A DNA stretch of 35,228 nt from assembly GCA_051650305.1 (NCBI GenBank), contig JBOFIT010000054.1, positions 1-35,228 on the forward strand, read 5' to 3'. The translations under genes and the position numbers were made by a program. The DNA is from JBOFDK01 sp051650305 (GTDB taxonomy: Bacteria > Bacillota > Clostridia > Lachnospirales > Cellulosilyticaceae). Shown here one piece after another: positions 24,526 through 32,238 of the stretch; within the stretch, counting starts at the first letter, position 1; each line of letters starts with the position of its first letter. A model generated the notes under the pieces. The model was not told the DNA's origin and made no database searches. It worked only from the letters and a program-made list of their open reading frames with translations.

Positions 24526-24861
24526 ATGAAAATTGGATTTATAGAATTAGCCGTTATTTTTATCGTGGCACTTATTGTTCTTGGACCGGATAAACTCCCT
24601 GTATATGCAAAAAAATTAGGGAAATCCGTAAAAGACTTCAAGAATTATTCCGGTAATTTTGCAAAAGAAATAAACGAAAGTTTAGTAGAACCATTGTCAG
24701 AGGTATCTGAGCCATTGAAAAAAGTAGTGAAAGATATAGAAGACCCACTCAAAGAAGTGAAGCAAACCATTGATGGGATAGGAAAGCCTACCGTATCTAC
24801 CACAGAAAAGCTTCTTAAATCAGACACAAACCATAGCACATTAGAAAAGGAGACAGTATAG
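24526..24861 (+). CDS. TatA/TatB-family translocase protein, TatB-like
   Basis: A 111-residue Sec-independent translocase component. It has the family layout: short N-terminal membrane helix (about residues 4-20), the hinge GPDKLP, and an amphipathic helix (VYAKKLGKSVKDFKN). Unlike the short TatA encoded next, it carries a long helical tail with a repeated E/D-P-L pattern (VEPLSEVSEPLKK, then EDPLKEV), which makes it TatB-like, though a TatB role is inference. It opens the tat operon behind a strong promoter and ends directly against the next start codon. Confidence 0.85.
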   Translation: MKIGFIELAVIFIVALIVLGPDKLPVYAKKLGKSVKDFKNYSGNFAKEINESLVEPLSEVSEPLKKVVKDIEDPLKEVKQTIDGIGKPTVSTTEKLLKSDTNHSTLEKETV

Positions 24862-25029
24862 ATGTTTGGAAAAATTGGAGGAACAGAATTAATTATTGTA
24901 CTTATTATTGTATTAGTGATCTTTGGACCTAAGCAACTTCCAAAACTAGGAAAGACTTTTGGGAAGACTCTTAAAGGTTTTAAAGATGGTGTAGGTGAAC
25001 AATTAAATGATGAAGATACTATCGAATAA
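24862..25029 (+). CDS. tatA: Twin-arginine translocase subunit TatA (55 residues)
   Basis: A short protein of 55 residues with a textbook TatA form: N-terminal GTELIIVLIIVLVIFGPKQL membrane helix and hinge, then the amphipathic KLGKTFGKTLKGFKDGVGEQ and an acidic end. TatA oligomers open the path for folded proteins across the membrane. ATG 24862 directly follows the TAG of the TatB-like gene; AAAAGGAGAC is its ribosome-binding site. It overlaps tatC by 23 bases in another frame. Its small size makes it easy to miss in annotation. Confidence 0.93.
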   Translation: MFGKIGGTELIIVLIIVLVIFGPKQLPKLGKTFGKTLKGFKDGVGEQLNDEDTIE

Positions 25030-25756
25030 AAAAGGTGCTATGGGCATTACGGAGCACTTAGGAGAACTACGTAGTCGTTTAACTAAAATAAGTGTAACGC
25101 TACTTGTGTTATTTTTTGTGAGTTTTCAGTTTTCCCATCTTATCGTAAATACCCTAGTAGATATTGCTACGAAATATGGGTACAAGCTTGTTTATCTAGC
25201 GCCATCAGAACTTTTTGTTCAGTATATTAAAGTGGCGTTTATTGCAGCGGTTGTGGTAGCATCTCCTATCATTATTTATCAGATCTGGGCTTTTGTAAAA
25301 CCAGGCCTTAGTAAACGAGAAAATAGAGCCATACTTGGTGGACTTTTTTGGGGATTGATTTGCTTTGGTATAGGGGTATTCTTTTCCTATAAGATTGTCT
25401 TTCCCTTTATGTTGCATTTCTTTATTAATATCAATATGTCAGCAAAGATTGTAGCCACTATCTCAATTACCAATTATATAAGTTTTGTGGTATCGTCACT
25501 TTTAAGCTTTGGCATTATTTTTGAAATGCCGGTGGTCATTGCTTTATTGACCCAATTAGGCGTGCTTCGCGCAGCGTGGCTTGTTAAAGGTCGTAAGTTT
25601 ATGATCGTTGGGATTTTTGTAGTGTGTGCCATTATTACACCACCAGATGTGGTATCTCAATTGATGGTTGCTATACCAATGATTATTTTGTTTGAGATGA
25701 GTGTTCGTATAAGCAAAGTTTTAGATAAAAGACGTCAAAAAAAGATGTCTGCATAA
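25007..25756 (+). CDS. tatC: Sec-independent protein translocase TatC
   Basis: A 249-residue six-helix membrane protein, the receptor for twin-arginine signal peptides. Family hallmarks: ITEHLGELRSRL just before the first helix, IIYQIWAFVKPGLSKREN, and CAIITPPDVVSQLMVAIPM near the end. I use ATG 25007, eight bases after AGGTGA, which makes it overlap tatA by 23 bases; ATG 25010 or a shorter form from ATG 25040 (starting MGITEHLG) is possible. The overlap implies that TatA and TatC are made together. A terminator follows. Confidence 0.96.
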   Translation: MMKILSNKKGAMGITEHLGELRSRLTKISVTLLVLFFVSFQFSHLIVNTLVDIATKYGYKLVYLAPSELFVQYIKVAFIAAVVVASPIIIYQIWAFVKPGLSKRENRAILGGLFWGLICFGIGVFFSYKIVFPFMLHFFININMSAKIVATISITNYISFVVSSLLSFGIIFEMPVVIALLTQLGVLRAAWLVKGRKFMIVGIFVVCAIITPPDVVSQLMVAIPMIILFEMSVRISKVLDKRRQKKMSA

Positions 25757-25762
25757 AAAAGG

Positions 25763-25795
25763 AAGGGGCTGGAGACGAAAGTACAGTCCCTTTTT
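25763..25795 (+). terminator. Intrinsic terminator after tatC
   Basis: AAGGGGCTG (25763-25771) pairs with CAGTCCCTT (25784-25792), nine pairs with one G-T, followed by TTTTT ending at 25795. It separates the tat genes from the iron-sulfur gene, at least partly. Confidence 0.82.
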
Positions 25796-25826
25796 GACAC
25801 TTTAGAATGGGACGAGAGGTAATAAA

Positions 25827-26843
25827 ATGGTAAGTAGCTTTTTGACACAATATGTGGTAGACAAAATGCTGGAAGAAGAGCATCCTACGGTGAATGCATC
25901 ACGGTGTATGAATGCTAGGCAGCGTAAAGTAAAGTGCACACAGTGTAAGCATATATGCCCTCAGAGTGTCTATACACGACCAGGAGAGGTGGGGGATTGG
26001 CAGAAGTGCATCAATTGTAATCAATGTGTGACGGCATGTCCATCGAGAGCCCTTGCGTCTTCGGTGAAAACACTGGAGCAGTACGAGCGTATCCTTGAGA
26101 AAGAGACATCATCTGTTTGGATAGGCTGTGAAAAAAGTGAAGGGGACTATACCCTGAAAGTACAATGTCTCGCAGCGTTACCATGGGAGTACTTGGCATA
26201 TATGCTTTTACAAAGTAAGGTTATGCTAGCCATTGGTAAGTGTCAGACTTGTGAGCAATCTCAGTGCATCGATATTTTGAAAAAACAGCTCCATCTAGTA
26301 AGTGAGACAATAGGAAGTGAAATAATCGAAGAACGCCTGGTATTGACCACAGAAGAAAATGGGGCACAGGCACCTATGTACTCCAGAAGAGAAATGATGC
26401 ATTTATTTTTTAGAAGTTCGAAGCGATCAGTAGCAAAGCTTGTACCAGATTTTTTACAAGAAGAAGCAGGGAGAGAAGGTCTTTTATACCGTGTAATGCT
26501 CCACGAGCAGATGAAACGACAAAAAGGAGACTTTAGGTGGACGATCCCTCATTATACAGATAAATGCTGGGGGTGTACGACGTGTATCAAGGTATGCCCA
26601 CAACAGGCACTTGAGATGGTGGACCAAGATGAAATGCGGTATGTGAAGCTGCATTTATGGAAGTGCAATCAGTGTGGTCTTTGCGAGCAAGTATGTTATG
26701 ATGAAGGCATCAAAGGACGGGCAGAGGTGATGGTACCCGACCTAACCCCTGTAACCATTGCTAAACTCAAGCTGAGAAGATGTGAGGTGTGTGGACGACC
26801 TATTCGTCACGGCCAACCTCATAAATGTGCAGCGTGTAGATAA
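25827..26843 (+). CDS. Cysteine-rich 4Fe-4S protein of the molybdoenzyme locus
   Basis: A 338-residue cytoplasmic-looking protein with 25 cysteines and no signal peptide or membrane helix. There are two ferredoxin-like pairs: CTQCKHICP (37-45) with CINCNQCVTACP (61-72), and CWGCTTCIKVCP (247-258) with CNQCGLCEQVC (280-290). Between them is a third cysteine set (C101, C114, C139, C142, C147), and the C-terminus has a rubredoxin or zinc-ribbon-like CEVCGRP...CAAC (319-337). A Tat-like S-R-R-E-M at about 186-190 lacks a hydrophobic segment and is not a signal. Role unknown: an electron carrier or a maturation factor for the adjacent radical SAM protein or molybdoenzyme are the likely options. 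Confidence 0.85.
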   Translation: MVSSFLTQYVVDKMLEEEHPTVNASRCMNARQRKVKCTQCKHICPQSVYTRPGEVGDWQKCINCNQCVTACPSRALASSVKTLEQYERILEKETSSVWIGCEKSEGDYTLKVQCLAALPWEYLAYMLLQSKVMLAIGKCQTCEQSQCIDILKKQLHLVSETIGSEIIEERLVLTTEENGAQAPMYSRREMMHLFFRSSKRSVAKLVPDFLQEEAGREGLLYRVMLHEQMKRQKGDFRWTIPHYTDKCWGCTTCIKVCPQQALEMVDQDEMRYVKLHLWKCNQCGLCEQVCYDEGIKGRAEVMVPDLTPVTIAKLKLRRCEVCGRPIRHGQPHKCAACR

Positions 26844-26858
26844 GGAGGAAGATGATTA

Positions 26859-28145
26859 ATGATAAATCAAGCATTAAAAGATTATGTAGCTATTTATGAG
26901 GATGTCTATGCAAACTTTTGTGAGCAGGTAGGCACCCATTACCTACCTTTTCATAAGTCTATAGAAAAAGAAACACAAGAGATGTGGGATGCAGTTCAAG
27001 CAAAAGGTGTGAAAGTGCAAAATGAAGGCGCAAGTCTTTACTATAACCATATTTCTTCGGCATGTAAGGCATGTAAAACAGGTGTAGGAAGTATGACATC
27101 CTATATTTCACTGAAGTGTCACCGCAAGTGTTATTATTGTTTTAATCCAAATCAACAAGAGTATACATGTCATACCCTAGAGAAGAAAGATTGGTATGGC
27201 GAGCTTACACGTATTGTAGCCGCAGGACAAAAACTTACCCATATTGCATTAACAGGTGGAGAACCGTTGCTACACAAAGAAGAAGTCATTGCTTTCTTCG
27301 CTTATGTGCAGCAGCATTTTAAGGATGCACATACACGACTATACACATCTGGGGATTTATTAGAGGTAAGTGTACTGGAAAAGCTCCAGCAACTAGGACT
27401 TCAGGAGATACGTTTTAGCATTAAGCTAGAAGACACAGCAGAAAAAATCCAAGTCGTCTTAGAAAAAATGGTATTAGCTAAAAAGTATATCCCAGATATT
27501 ATGGTGGAAATGCCGGTGATTCCTGGAACGGAAGTGGCAATGCAAGAGCTTCTTCTTAAATTAGATGAGATGGGGATTTATGGGATTAACTTACTTGAGT
27601 TCTGCTATCCATACACTAATGAAGTAGCCTTTAAAGGAAAGGGGCATACCGTTAAATACCCACCTTATGAGACACTTTATGATTTTTGGTATGCAGGTGG
27701 ACTGCCCATTGCAGAAAGTGAATTACTCTGCTTAAAACTTTTGGATTTTGCAGCGACTCAAAAATTAAGTATAGGCGTTCATTACTGCTCAATAGACAAC
27801 AAACATTTTGGACAAGTGTATCAGCAAAATACATGTATTCCTTGTCATGAACCTACGTTTTACTTCTCTGAAAAAGATTATTATTTTAAAACCATTAAAA
27901 TCTTTGGTGACGACGGCGTAAAAGCAAGAGAATTATTTGCAAAGCATCCAGATGTTTACTATGAAGCAAATGCCCAGTATGGGTATGTACAATGTCATCC
28001 AGAGGCTCTTTCTTATTTAAGAGGAGAAGAGCTGGCAATAGGGATTAGTTACTACATTATGGAAGTAAGAGACAATAAACCTTATGCAAGAGAATTAAAA
28101 GTGGTACCGACAACTTTAAGTACTTTTGCAAAAGAACAACTATAA
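26859..28145 (+). CDS. Radical SAM protein of unknown function
   Basis: A 428-residue radical SAM enzyme. The cluster-binding C-x3-C-x2-C is C87, C91 and C94 (KCHRKCYYCFNPN), and the SAM-binding GGEP is at 133-136. Further cysteines that could bind an auxiliary cluster are C69 and C72 (ACKAC), C310, and C326 with C329 (NTCIPCHE). It is not MoaA: no C-terminal GG and different cysteine spacing. ATG 26859 lies ten bases after AAGGAGG; an earlier out-of-frame ATG stops quickly. Set between the 25-cysteine protein and torD, it probably acts on the molybdoenzyme, its cofactor or its electron partner; the substrate is unknown. Confidence 0.87.
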   Translation: MINQALKDYVAIYEDVYANFCEQVGTHYLPFHKSIEKETQEMWDAVQAKGVKVQNEGASLYYNHISSACKACKTGVGSMTSYISLKCHRKCYYCFNPNQQEYTCHTLEKKDWYGELTRIVAAGQKLTHIALTGGEPLLHKEEVIAFFAYVQQHFKDAHTRLYTSGDLLEVSVLEKLQQLGLQEIRFSIKLEDTAEKIQVVLEKMVLAKKYIPDIMVEMPVIPGTEVAMQELLLKLDEMGIYGINLLEFCYPYTNEVAFKGKGHTVKYPPYETLYDFWYAGGLPIAESELLCLKLLDFAATQKLSIGVHYCSIDNKHFGQVYQQNTCIPCHEPTFYFSEKDYYFKTIKIFGDDGVKARELFAKHPDVYYEANAQYGYVQCHPEALSYLRGEELAIGISYYIMEVRDNKPYARELKVVPTTLSTFAKEQL

Positions 28146-28165
28146 AAGATAAAGGCGGCAGCGAG

Positions 28166-28822
28166 ATGGAAAAGAAAAGAGAACTAATAGAGATTATTTT
28201 GACAAACCGTGTGTATCTTTATGAGCTTACACATGCACTTTTTGGTGGGGTACCAAATGCTGAGTTCATGCAGCTTATGAATAGTGAGCATACGGCCTTT
28301 GCGTGGTCGATCCTTAGCAGTGAGGAAGGGGACATCTTCCAGCAGATGAGTGAATGGCAAGTAGATAAAAGCTTAGAGGAAATGAAGTCAGAGTACACAA
28401 AGCTTTTGGTGGGACCGGGAAAATTAAAGGCCTACCCATGGGCTTCAACGTATCTGGGCAATGAAAAGATGCTTTTCCAAGAAAGTACCTTGGAAGTAAG
28501 ACGTATGTACGAACAATACGGCTTTAGAACCCAAGCTTTTCAAAAAGTAGCAGACGACCATCTAGCCATTGAACTTCATTTTATGGCAAAGATGAGTGTG
28601 CGTGCAAAAGAAGCCTTTGAAAAAGGTGATGACGCACTTATGGCAAGAACTTTAGAAGGTCAAAGACAATTTATAAAGCAGCATATGCTTTTATGGCTGC
28701 CACAGTATGCTGCTAAGTTAGAAGAAATCGAAGATGCGACCATCTATCCGATGTATGCGAAAGCACTTTTGCACATGATTAGGGCAGATAAGGAGCTTTT
28801 AGAAAGTGAATTATTCGTCTAA
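28166..28822 (+). CDS. TorD/DmsD-family redox enzyme maturation chaperone
   Basis: A 218-residue all-helical protein of the TorD/DmsD family. These chaperones bind the Tat signal of a molybdoenzyme and hold back export until the cofactor is in. The characteristic segment is EYTKLLVGPGKLKAYPWAST followed by YLGNEKMLFQEST at about 78-110, matching the family's LF-x-GP...P-P-W-S-Y pattern. Downstream, ADDHLAIELHFMAKM (about 133-147) is the second conserved block. It is encoded directly upstream of the Tat-signal molybdoenzyme, which is almost certainly its client. Confidence 0.9.
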   Translation: MEKKRELIEIILTNRVYLYELTHALFGGVPNAEFMQLMNSEHTAFAWSILSSEEGDIFQQMSEWQVDKSLEEMKSEYTKLLVGPGKLKAYPWASTYLGNEKMLFQESTLEVRRMYEQYGFRTQAFQKVADDHLAIELHFMAKMSVRAKEAFEKGDDALMARTLEGQRQFIKQHMLLWLPQYAAKLEEIEDATIYPMYAKALLHMIRADKELLESELFV

Positions 28823-28825
28823 AAA

Positions 28826-28860
28826 GTAACAAATGTTGTTAAAGTGTTACCTAAGTAACA
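28826..28860 (+). promoter_or_regulatory. Candidate operator: three GTAACA half sites in the molybdoenzyme promoter
   Basis: GTAACA (28826-28831), its inverse TGTTAC (28845-28850) and GTAACA again (28855-28860) lie within 35 bases. The last two form TGTTACCTAAGTAACA, a 6-4-6 inverted repeat placed between the -35 and -10 of the promoter. The stretch 28836-28853 also resembles a Rex box. The protein that binds is not known. Confidence 0.55.
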
Positions 28861-28864
28861 TAAA
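28836..28864 (+). promoter_or_regulatory. Promoter of the molybdoenzyme genes
   Basis: TTGTTA (28836-28841) and CATAAA (28859-28864) with a 17-base spacer. Both hexamers are imperfect, as expected of a regulated promoter, and the inverted repeat overlaps the spacer. Confidence 0.55.
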
Positions 28865-28871
28865 GTACCAT

Positions 28872-28901
28872 GGTGGGGTGCGAGAAGGATAGCAGCCTAC
28901 C
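28872..28901 (+). promoter_or_regulatory. 5'-end hairpin of the molybdoenzyme mRNA
   Basis: GGTGGG (28872-28877) pairs with CCTACC (28896-28901); inside, TGC (28879-28881) pairs with GCA (28892-28894) across a symmetric G-G mismatch, leaving a GAGAAGGATA loop. If transcription starts near 28871 this hairpin is at the very 5' end. It may stabilise the mRNA or bind a regulator; it does not match a riboswitch I can name. Confidence 0.4.
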
Positions 28902-28948
28902 GGAAAAGTATGTTAAAATATAAACGTTCTAGAAAGGAGTGCTTAAAT

Positions 28949-31579
28949 ATGTCAAAATTACTTAATAACTTAATGCATAAAGCCATAAGTCGTCGTGACT
29001 TTATAAAAGGCAGTGTTGTGGCAACAGCAGCAGTTTCTGCTTTAACTTTAACAGGGTGCAGCGACAACAAAGTAGAAGAAACAGAAGAAAAAGATCATAC
29101 ACCAATTGAAAATCCAGAGGAGGGTGGCAACTGGGTAACAGCAGCTTGCTGGCATAACTGTGGTGGACGTTGTATCAATAAAGTAATGGTTAAAGAAGGT
29201 GCGGTTGTACGCCAAAAAACAGATGATTCACATGAGGATTCTTACGAGTATCCACAACAAAGATCATGTGTACGTGGCCATGCACAGCAGCAACAATGCT
29301 TCGGTGCAGACCGTATCAAACATCCAATGAAGCGTAAGCATTGGGAACCACTAACAGGTGGTAACAAAGAGCTTCGTGGTCAAGATGAGTGGGAAATCAT
29401 CACTTGGGAAGAAGCTTTCGAACTTGTGGCACAAGAATTCAAGCACATCAAAGAAAACTATGGTAACCGTGCGTTCCTAGAGACAGGATGGGGTTCTAAA
29501 AACAGTGCAAAAGTCCTTAACTTATATGGTGGACATACATGGAACTGGGATACATCTTCATACGGTTCTTACTTACTAGGGATGCATCACCTTGGCCTTC
29601 CAGCTTATGGACAAGGTACAGCTAATGACCGTTTTGATATGCTTAACGCAGAGACAATCGTTCTTCATGGCTCAAACCCAGCATGGTCATCAGCAGGTAA
29701 TCCAGCCTTCTTATTCCACAAAGCTTATGAGGGTGGTACAAAGTTCGTGGTAATCGGACCAGATTACAATGCGTCAGCACAACTTTATGATGCAAAATGG
29801 CTTCGCGTACGTACAGGAACAGATACAGCCTTCCTTTTAGCGGTAGCACATGAGATGATTCGTTTAGACCAAGCAGGTGAAAATATCATTGATTGGGACT
29901 TTGTACATAAATACTGCGTAGGTTTCGATAAAGAATCAATGCCAAGTGACGCTAGACTTGATGAGAACTTCATGGATTATGTACTTGGAAAATACGATGG
30001 TGTGGCAAAAACACCTGAGTGGGCAACAAAAATCTGTGGTACACCAGTAGAAGATATCACTTGGTATGCAAGAGAACTTCGCAAAGAAAAGAAAGTTATG
30101 CTTCTTTATACTTTCGGGGCAGCGAGAAATAATGGTGCTGAAAACTTACCACAGCTTCTCCATACAGTAGGTTTAATGGGTGGCCATGCAGGTAAATCAG
30201 GCCATGCAGTAGGTTCAAGCTATGCAAGAAATGCAGGAAATAGTGGTCCACAACTTGTCGGTAGTGGTGGCGATGGCCTACCAGGCGTTGACAATGCAAT
30301 CGATGATGCCATTGCAGCACCTCAAGTATGGACAGCAGTCTTAACAGGTAAATACCGTTATGTAGGTGACTGTTGGTTCGGTGGCTTAAAAGAAGGGGAA
30401 GAGCGTGAAATCGATATCCGTTGTATTTACCATGATGCAAGTGCTTACCTTCAAACAGGTGTCAATATGACAGACGGTATCAAAGCCCATAGAAAAGTAG
30501 ACTTCGTTGTAAGTAAAGCACAATTCTTAACAACACAAGCGAAATACTCAGATATCATCCTTCCAGTAACGACAGAGTGGGAAACAGTAGGTGGTTTCTC
30601 AGGTGCTAATAGAGAAATGGTTGTATGTTACCAACAAGTAACAGAGCCTTTATATGAAGCAAAAACAGATCAAGAAATTGATAAAGGGATTGCAAAAGCA
30701 CTTGGCTTAAATCCAGATGAAATGTACCCAATCAGTGAGAAGCAACAGTTCTTCAACAAAATTGCAGGCTGCTGGTATATGGATACAAAAGGTGAAAAGC
30801 AAACACTTGTAACCATTACAGATAAAGATATTGCTAACTGGGAATGTGAAGGGACACCACAAAAAGGTCTGATCACTATTGAAGAACTCTTTGCAAATGG
30901 TGGACACCAAATCAAGCGTGAAATAGGCGATGCTTATACATGTATTGGATGGGAATCATTCATCACAAATCCAGAAGAAAACCCATTACCATCAGTAAGT
31001 GGTAAGTTTGAGATTTATAGCCAGAAGAAAGCAGATGAGCTTAATGGACTTGGCTTTGATCAAGTAGACTACAAGCCATACCCACACTATGTGGTGCCAA
31101 AAGTAGGTTATGAAACAACCTTCAAAGATGGCAATGTAGACGGTGAGAAAGGTGACTATCCATTCCTTCTCTTCAATCCTCACTACTTACGTCGTTCACA
31201 CTCTGTATTCGACAACTGTCCATGGCTTCGTGAAACATGGCAAAACCCTGTATTCTTAAATACAGAAGATGCTATGAAAAAAGGCATCCAAAACGGTGAT
31301 ACAGTTCTTGTATACACACCATATGGAAAAGTCCTTCGCCAAGCAACATTACTTGAAATCTTAATGCCAGGTATGGTAGGGATTCCTCATGGTTCATGGG
31401 TAGATATGGATGAGAAGACAGGCATTGACCGTGGTGGTGCAGATAATATTCTTGTTGGTTCAGTTGTTTCAGGGATGGGTATCTCAGGATACAACAACTT
31501 CAACTGTAACTTTGAGAAGTACGATGGTGAAGCATTAACACCAGACCACTTAAAGCCACAAGCAATTTTTGAAGATTAA
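28949..31579 (+). CDS. DMSO-reductase-family molybdopterin oxidoreductase, Tat-exported catalytic subunit
   Basis: An 876-residue bis-MGD enzyme. The N-terminus has a twin-arginine signal (S-R-R-D-F-I-K, R15-R16), a hydrophobic stretch and LTGC with C37, a likely lipobox, so it is probably a Tat-exported lipoprotein. The [4Fe-4S] ligands are C67, C71, C75 and C107. The molybdenum ligand is probably Ser (S203 or S204 in WDTSSYG), as in DmsA. The C-terminal cofactor-binding domain includes NPHYLRRSHSVFDN. Start ATG 28949 follows AAAGGAG; an upstream in-frame start at 28910 lacks one. The substrate (sulfoxide, N-oxide or other) cannot be read from sequence. The DmsB-like subunit follows after 16 bases. 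Confidence 0.93.
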   Translation: MSKLLNNLMHKAISRRDFIKGSVVATAAVSALTLTGCSDNKVEETEEKDHTPIENPEEGGNWVTAACWHNCGGRCINKVMVKEGAVVRQKTDDSHEDSYEYPQQRSCVRGHAQQQQCFGADRIKHPMKRKHWEPLTGGNKELRGQDEWEIITWEEAFELVAQEFKHIKENYGNRAFLETGWGSKNSAKVLNLYGGHTWNWDTSSYGSYLLGMHHLGLPAYGQGTANDRFDMLNAETIVLHGSNPAWSSAGNPAFLFHKAYEGGTKFVVIGPDYNASAQLYDAKWLRVRTGTDTAFLLAVAHEMIRLDQAGENIIDWDFVHKYCVGFDKESMPSDARLDENFMDYVLGKYDGVAKTPEWATKICGTPVEDITWYARELRKEKKVMLLYTFGAARNNGAENLPQLLHTVGLMGGHAGKSGHAVGSSYARNAGNSGPQLVGSGGDGLPGVDNAIDDAIAAPQVWTAVLTGKYRYVGDCWFGGLKEGEEREIDIRCIYHDASAYLQTGVNMTDGIKAHRKVDFVVSKAQFLTTQAKYSDIILPVTTEWETVGGFSGANREMVVCYQQVTEPLYEAKTDQEIDKGIAKALGLNPDEMYPISEKQQFFNKIAGCWYMDTKGEKQTLVTITDKDIANWECEGTPQKGLITIEELFANGGHQIKREIGDAYTCIGWESFITNPEENPLPSVSGKFEIYSQKKADELNGLGFDQVDYKPYPHYVVPKVGYETTFKDGNVDGEKGDYPFLLFNPHYLRRSHSVFDNCPWLRETWQNPVFLNTEDAMKKGIQNGDTVLVYTPYGKVLRQATLLEILMPGMVGIPHGSWVDMDEKTGIDRGGADNILVGSVVSGMGISGYNNFNCNFEKYDGEALTPDHLKPQAIFED

Positions 31580-31595
31580 AAGGAGATAAGGTATA

Positions 31596-32174
31596 ATGGC
31601 AAAACTAGGATTTTATTTTGATGCAACAAAATGTATTGGTTGCCGTGCTTGCCAAGTGCAGTGTAAAGATAAAAATAGATTAGGTGTAGGACCAGTAATT
31701 CGTAAAAATGCAAGTTACTGTGTAGGCACTTATCCAGAAGCCAAGTGCTTCCACGTATCAAAAAGCTGTAATCACTGTGAAAAAGCAGCATGCTATGAAG
31801 CTTGTCCAGTAGGTGCGATCTATAAAGATAAAGACGGCATCGTTCTTCATGACAAAAAGCTTTGTGTAGGGTGTCTAAGATGTGTAGAGTCATGCCCATA
31901 CGAGCATATGCAATACAATAAAGAAAAAGGCGTAGCAGCTAAATGTGATAGTTGTTATGCAATTCGTCAAGCAGGTGGCAACCCAGCTTGTGTCGATGCA
32001 TGTACGATGCGTGCATTAGATTTCGGTGACTTAGAAGCACTTGAAAAGAAATATGGAAAAGAACTAATCAATCACATACCTGTACTTGCGGAATCGGCAG
32101 ATACAGAGCCATCACTTCGTATCAAAGCGAAAGAATGTGCGTTAAGTAAAGAAGCAAAAGAAATGTGGTTATAA
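31596..32174 (+). CDS. DmsB-like four-cluster iron-sulfur electron-transfer subunit
   Basis: A 192-residue ferredoxin-type subunit with four cysteine groups: CIGCRACQVQCK near residue 14, CNHCEKAACYEACP, CVGCLRCVESCP, and CDSCYAIRQAGGNPACVDAC. This is the DmsB/NrfC/PhsB pattern that passes electrons to the molybdoenzyme. It has no signal peptide and presumably travels with the folded catalytic subunit through Tat. A DmsC-type membrane partner is not encoded after it: the next element is a terminator and then a convergent regulator gene. Start ATG 31596 follows AAGGAGATAAGG. Confidence 0.93.
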   Translation: MAKLGFYFDATKCIGCRACQVQCKDKNRLGVGPVIRKNASYCVGTYPEAKCFHVSKSCNHCEKAACYEACPVGAIYKDKDGIVLHDKKLCVGCLRCVESCPYEHMQYNKEKGVAAKCDSCYAIRQAGGNPACVDACTMRALDFGDLEALEKKYGKELINHIPVLAESADTEPSLRIKAKECALSKEAKEMWL

Positions 32175-32180
32175 ATGATG

Positions 32181-32218
32181 AAAAGGCGGTACAGTTTCAG
32201 ACTGTACCGCCTTTTTTT
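32181..32218. terminator. Bidirectional terminator between the DmsB-like and TetR-family genes
   Basis: AAAAGGCGGTACAGT (32181-32195) pairs perfectly over 15 bases with ACTGTACCGCCTTTT (32201-32215), with a five-base loop and T residues at the end on both strands. It serves both converging genes. Confidence 0.95.
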
Positions 32219-32238
32219 AGGTAAAAGAGTGTGATAGA

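Noticed and set aside
25794..25830. TTGACA at 25794-25799 as a promoter for the Fe-S gene
   Set aside because: It overlaps the tatC terminator T tract, and no -10-like hexamer occurs 16-18 bases downstream.
26382..26430. Twin-arginine signal in the 25-cysteine Fe-S protein
   Set aside because: The S-R-R-E-M motif is internal (about residue 186) and has no following hydrophobic segment, so it is not an export signal.
28861..28948. Moco riboswitch upstream of the molybdoenzyme
   Set aside because: Only one short hairpin is present; the region is too small and lacks the multi-stem form of the known Moco RNA motif.
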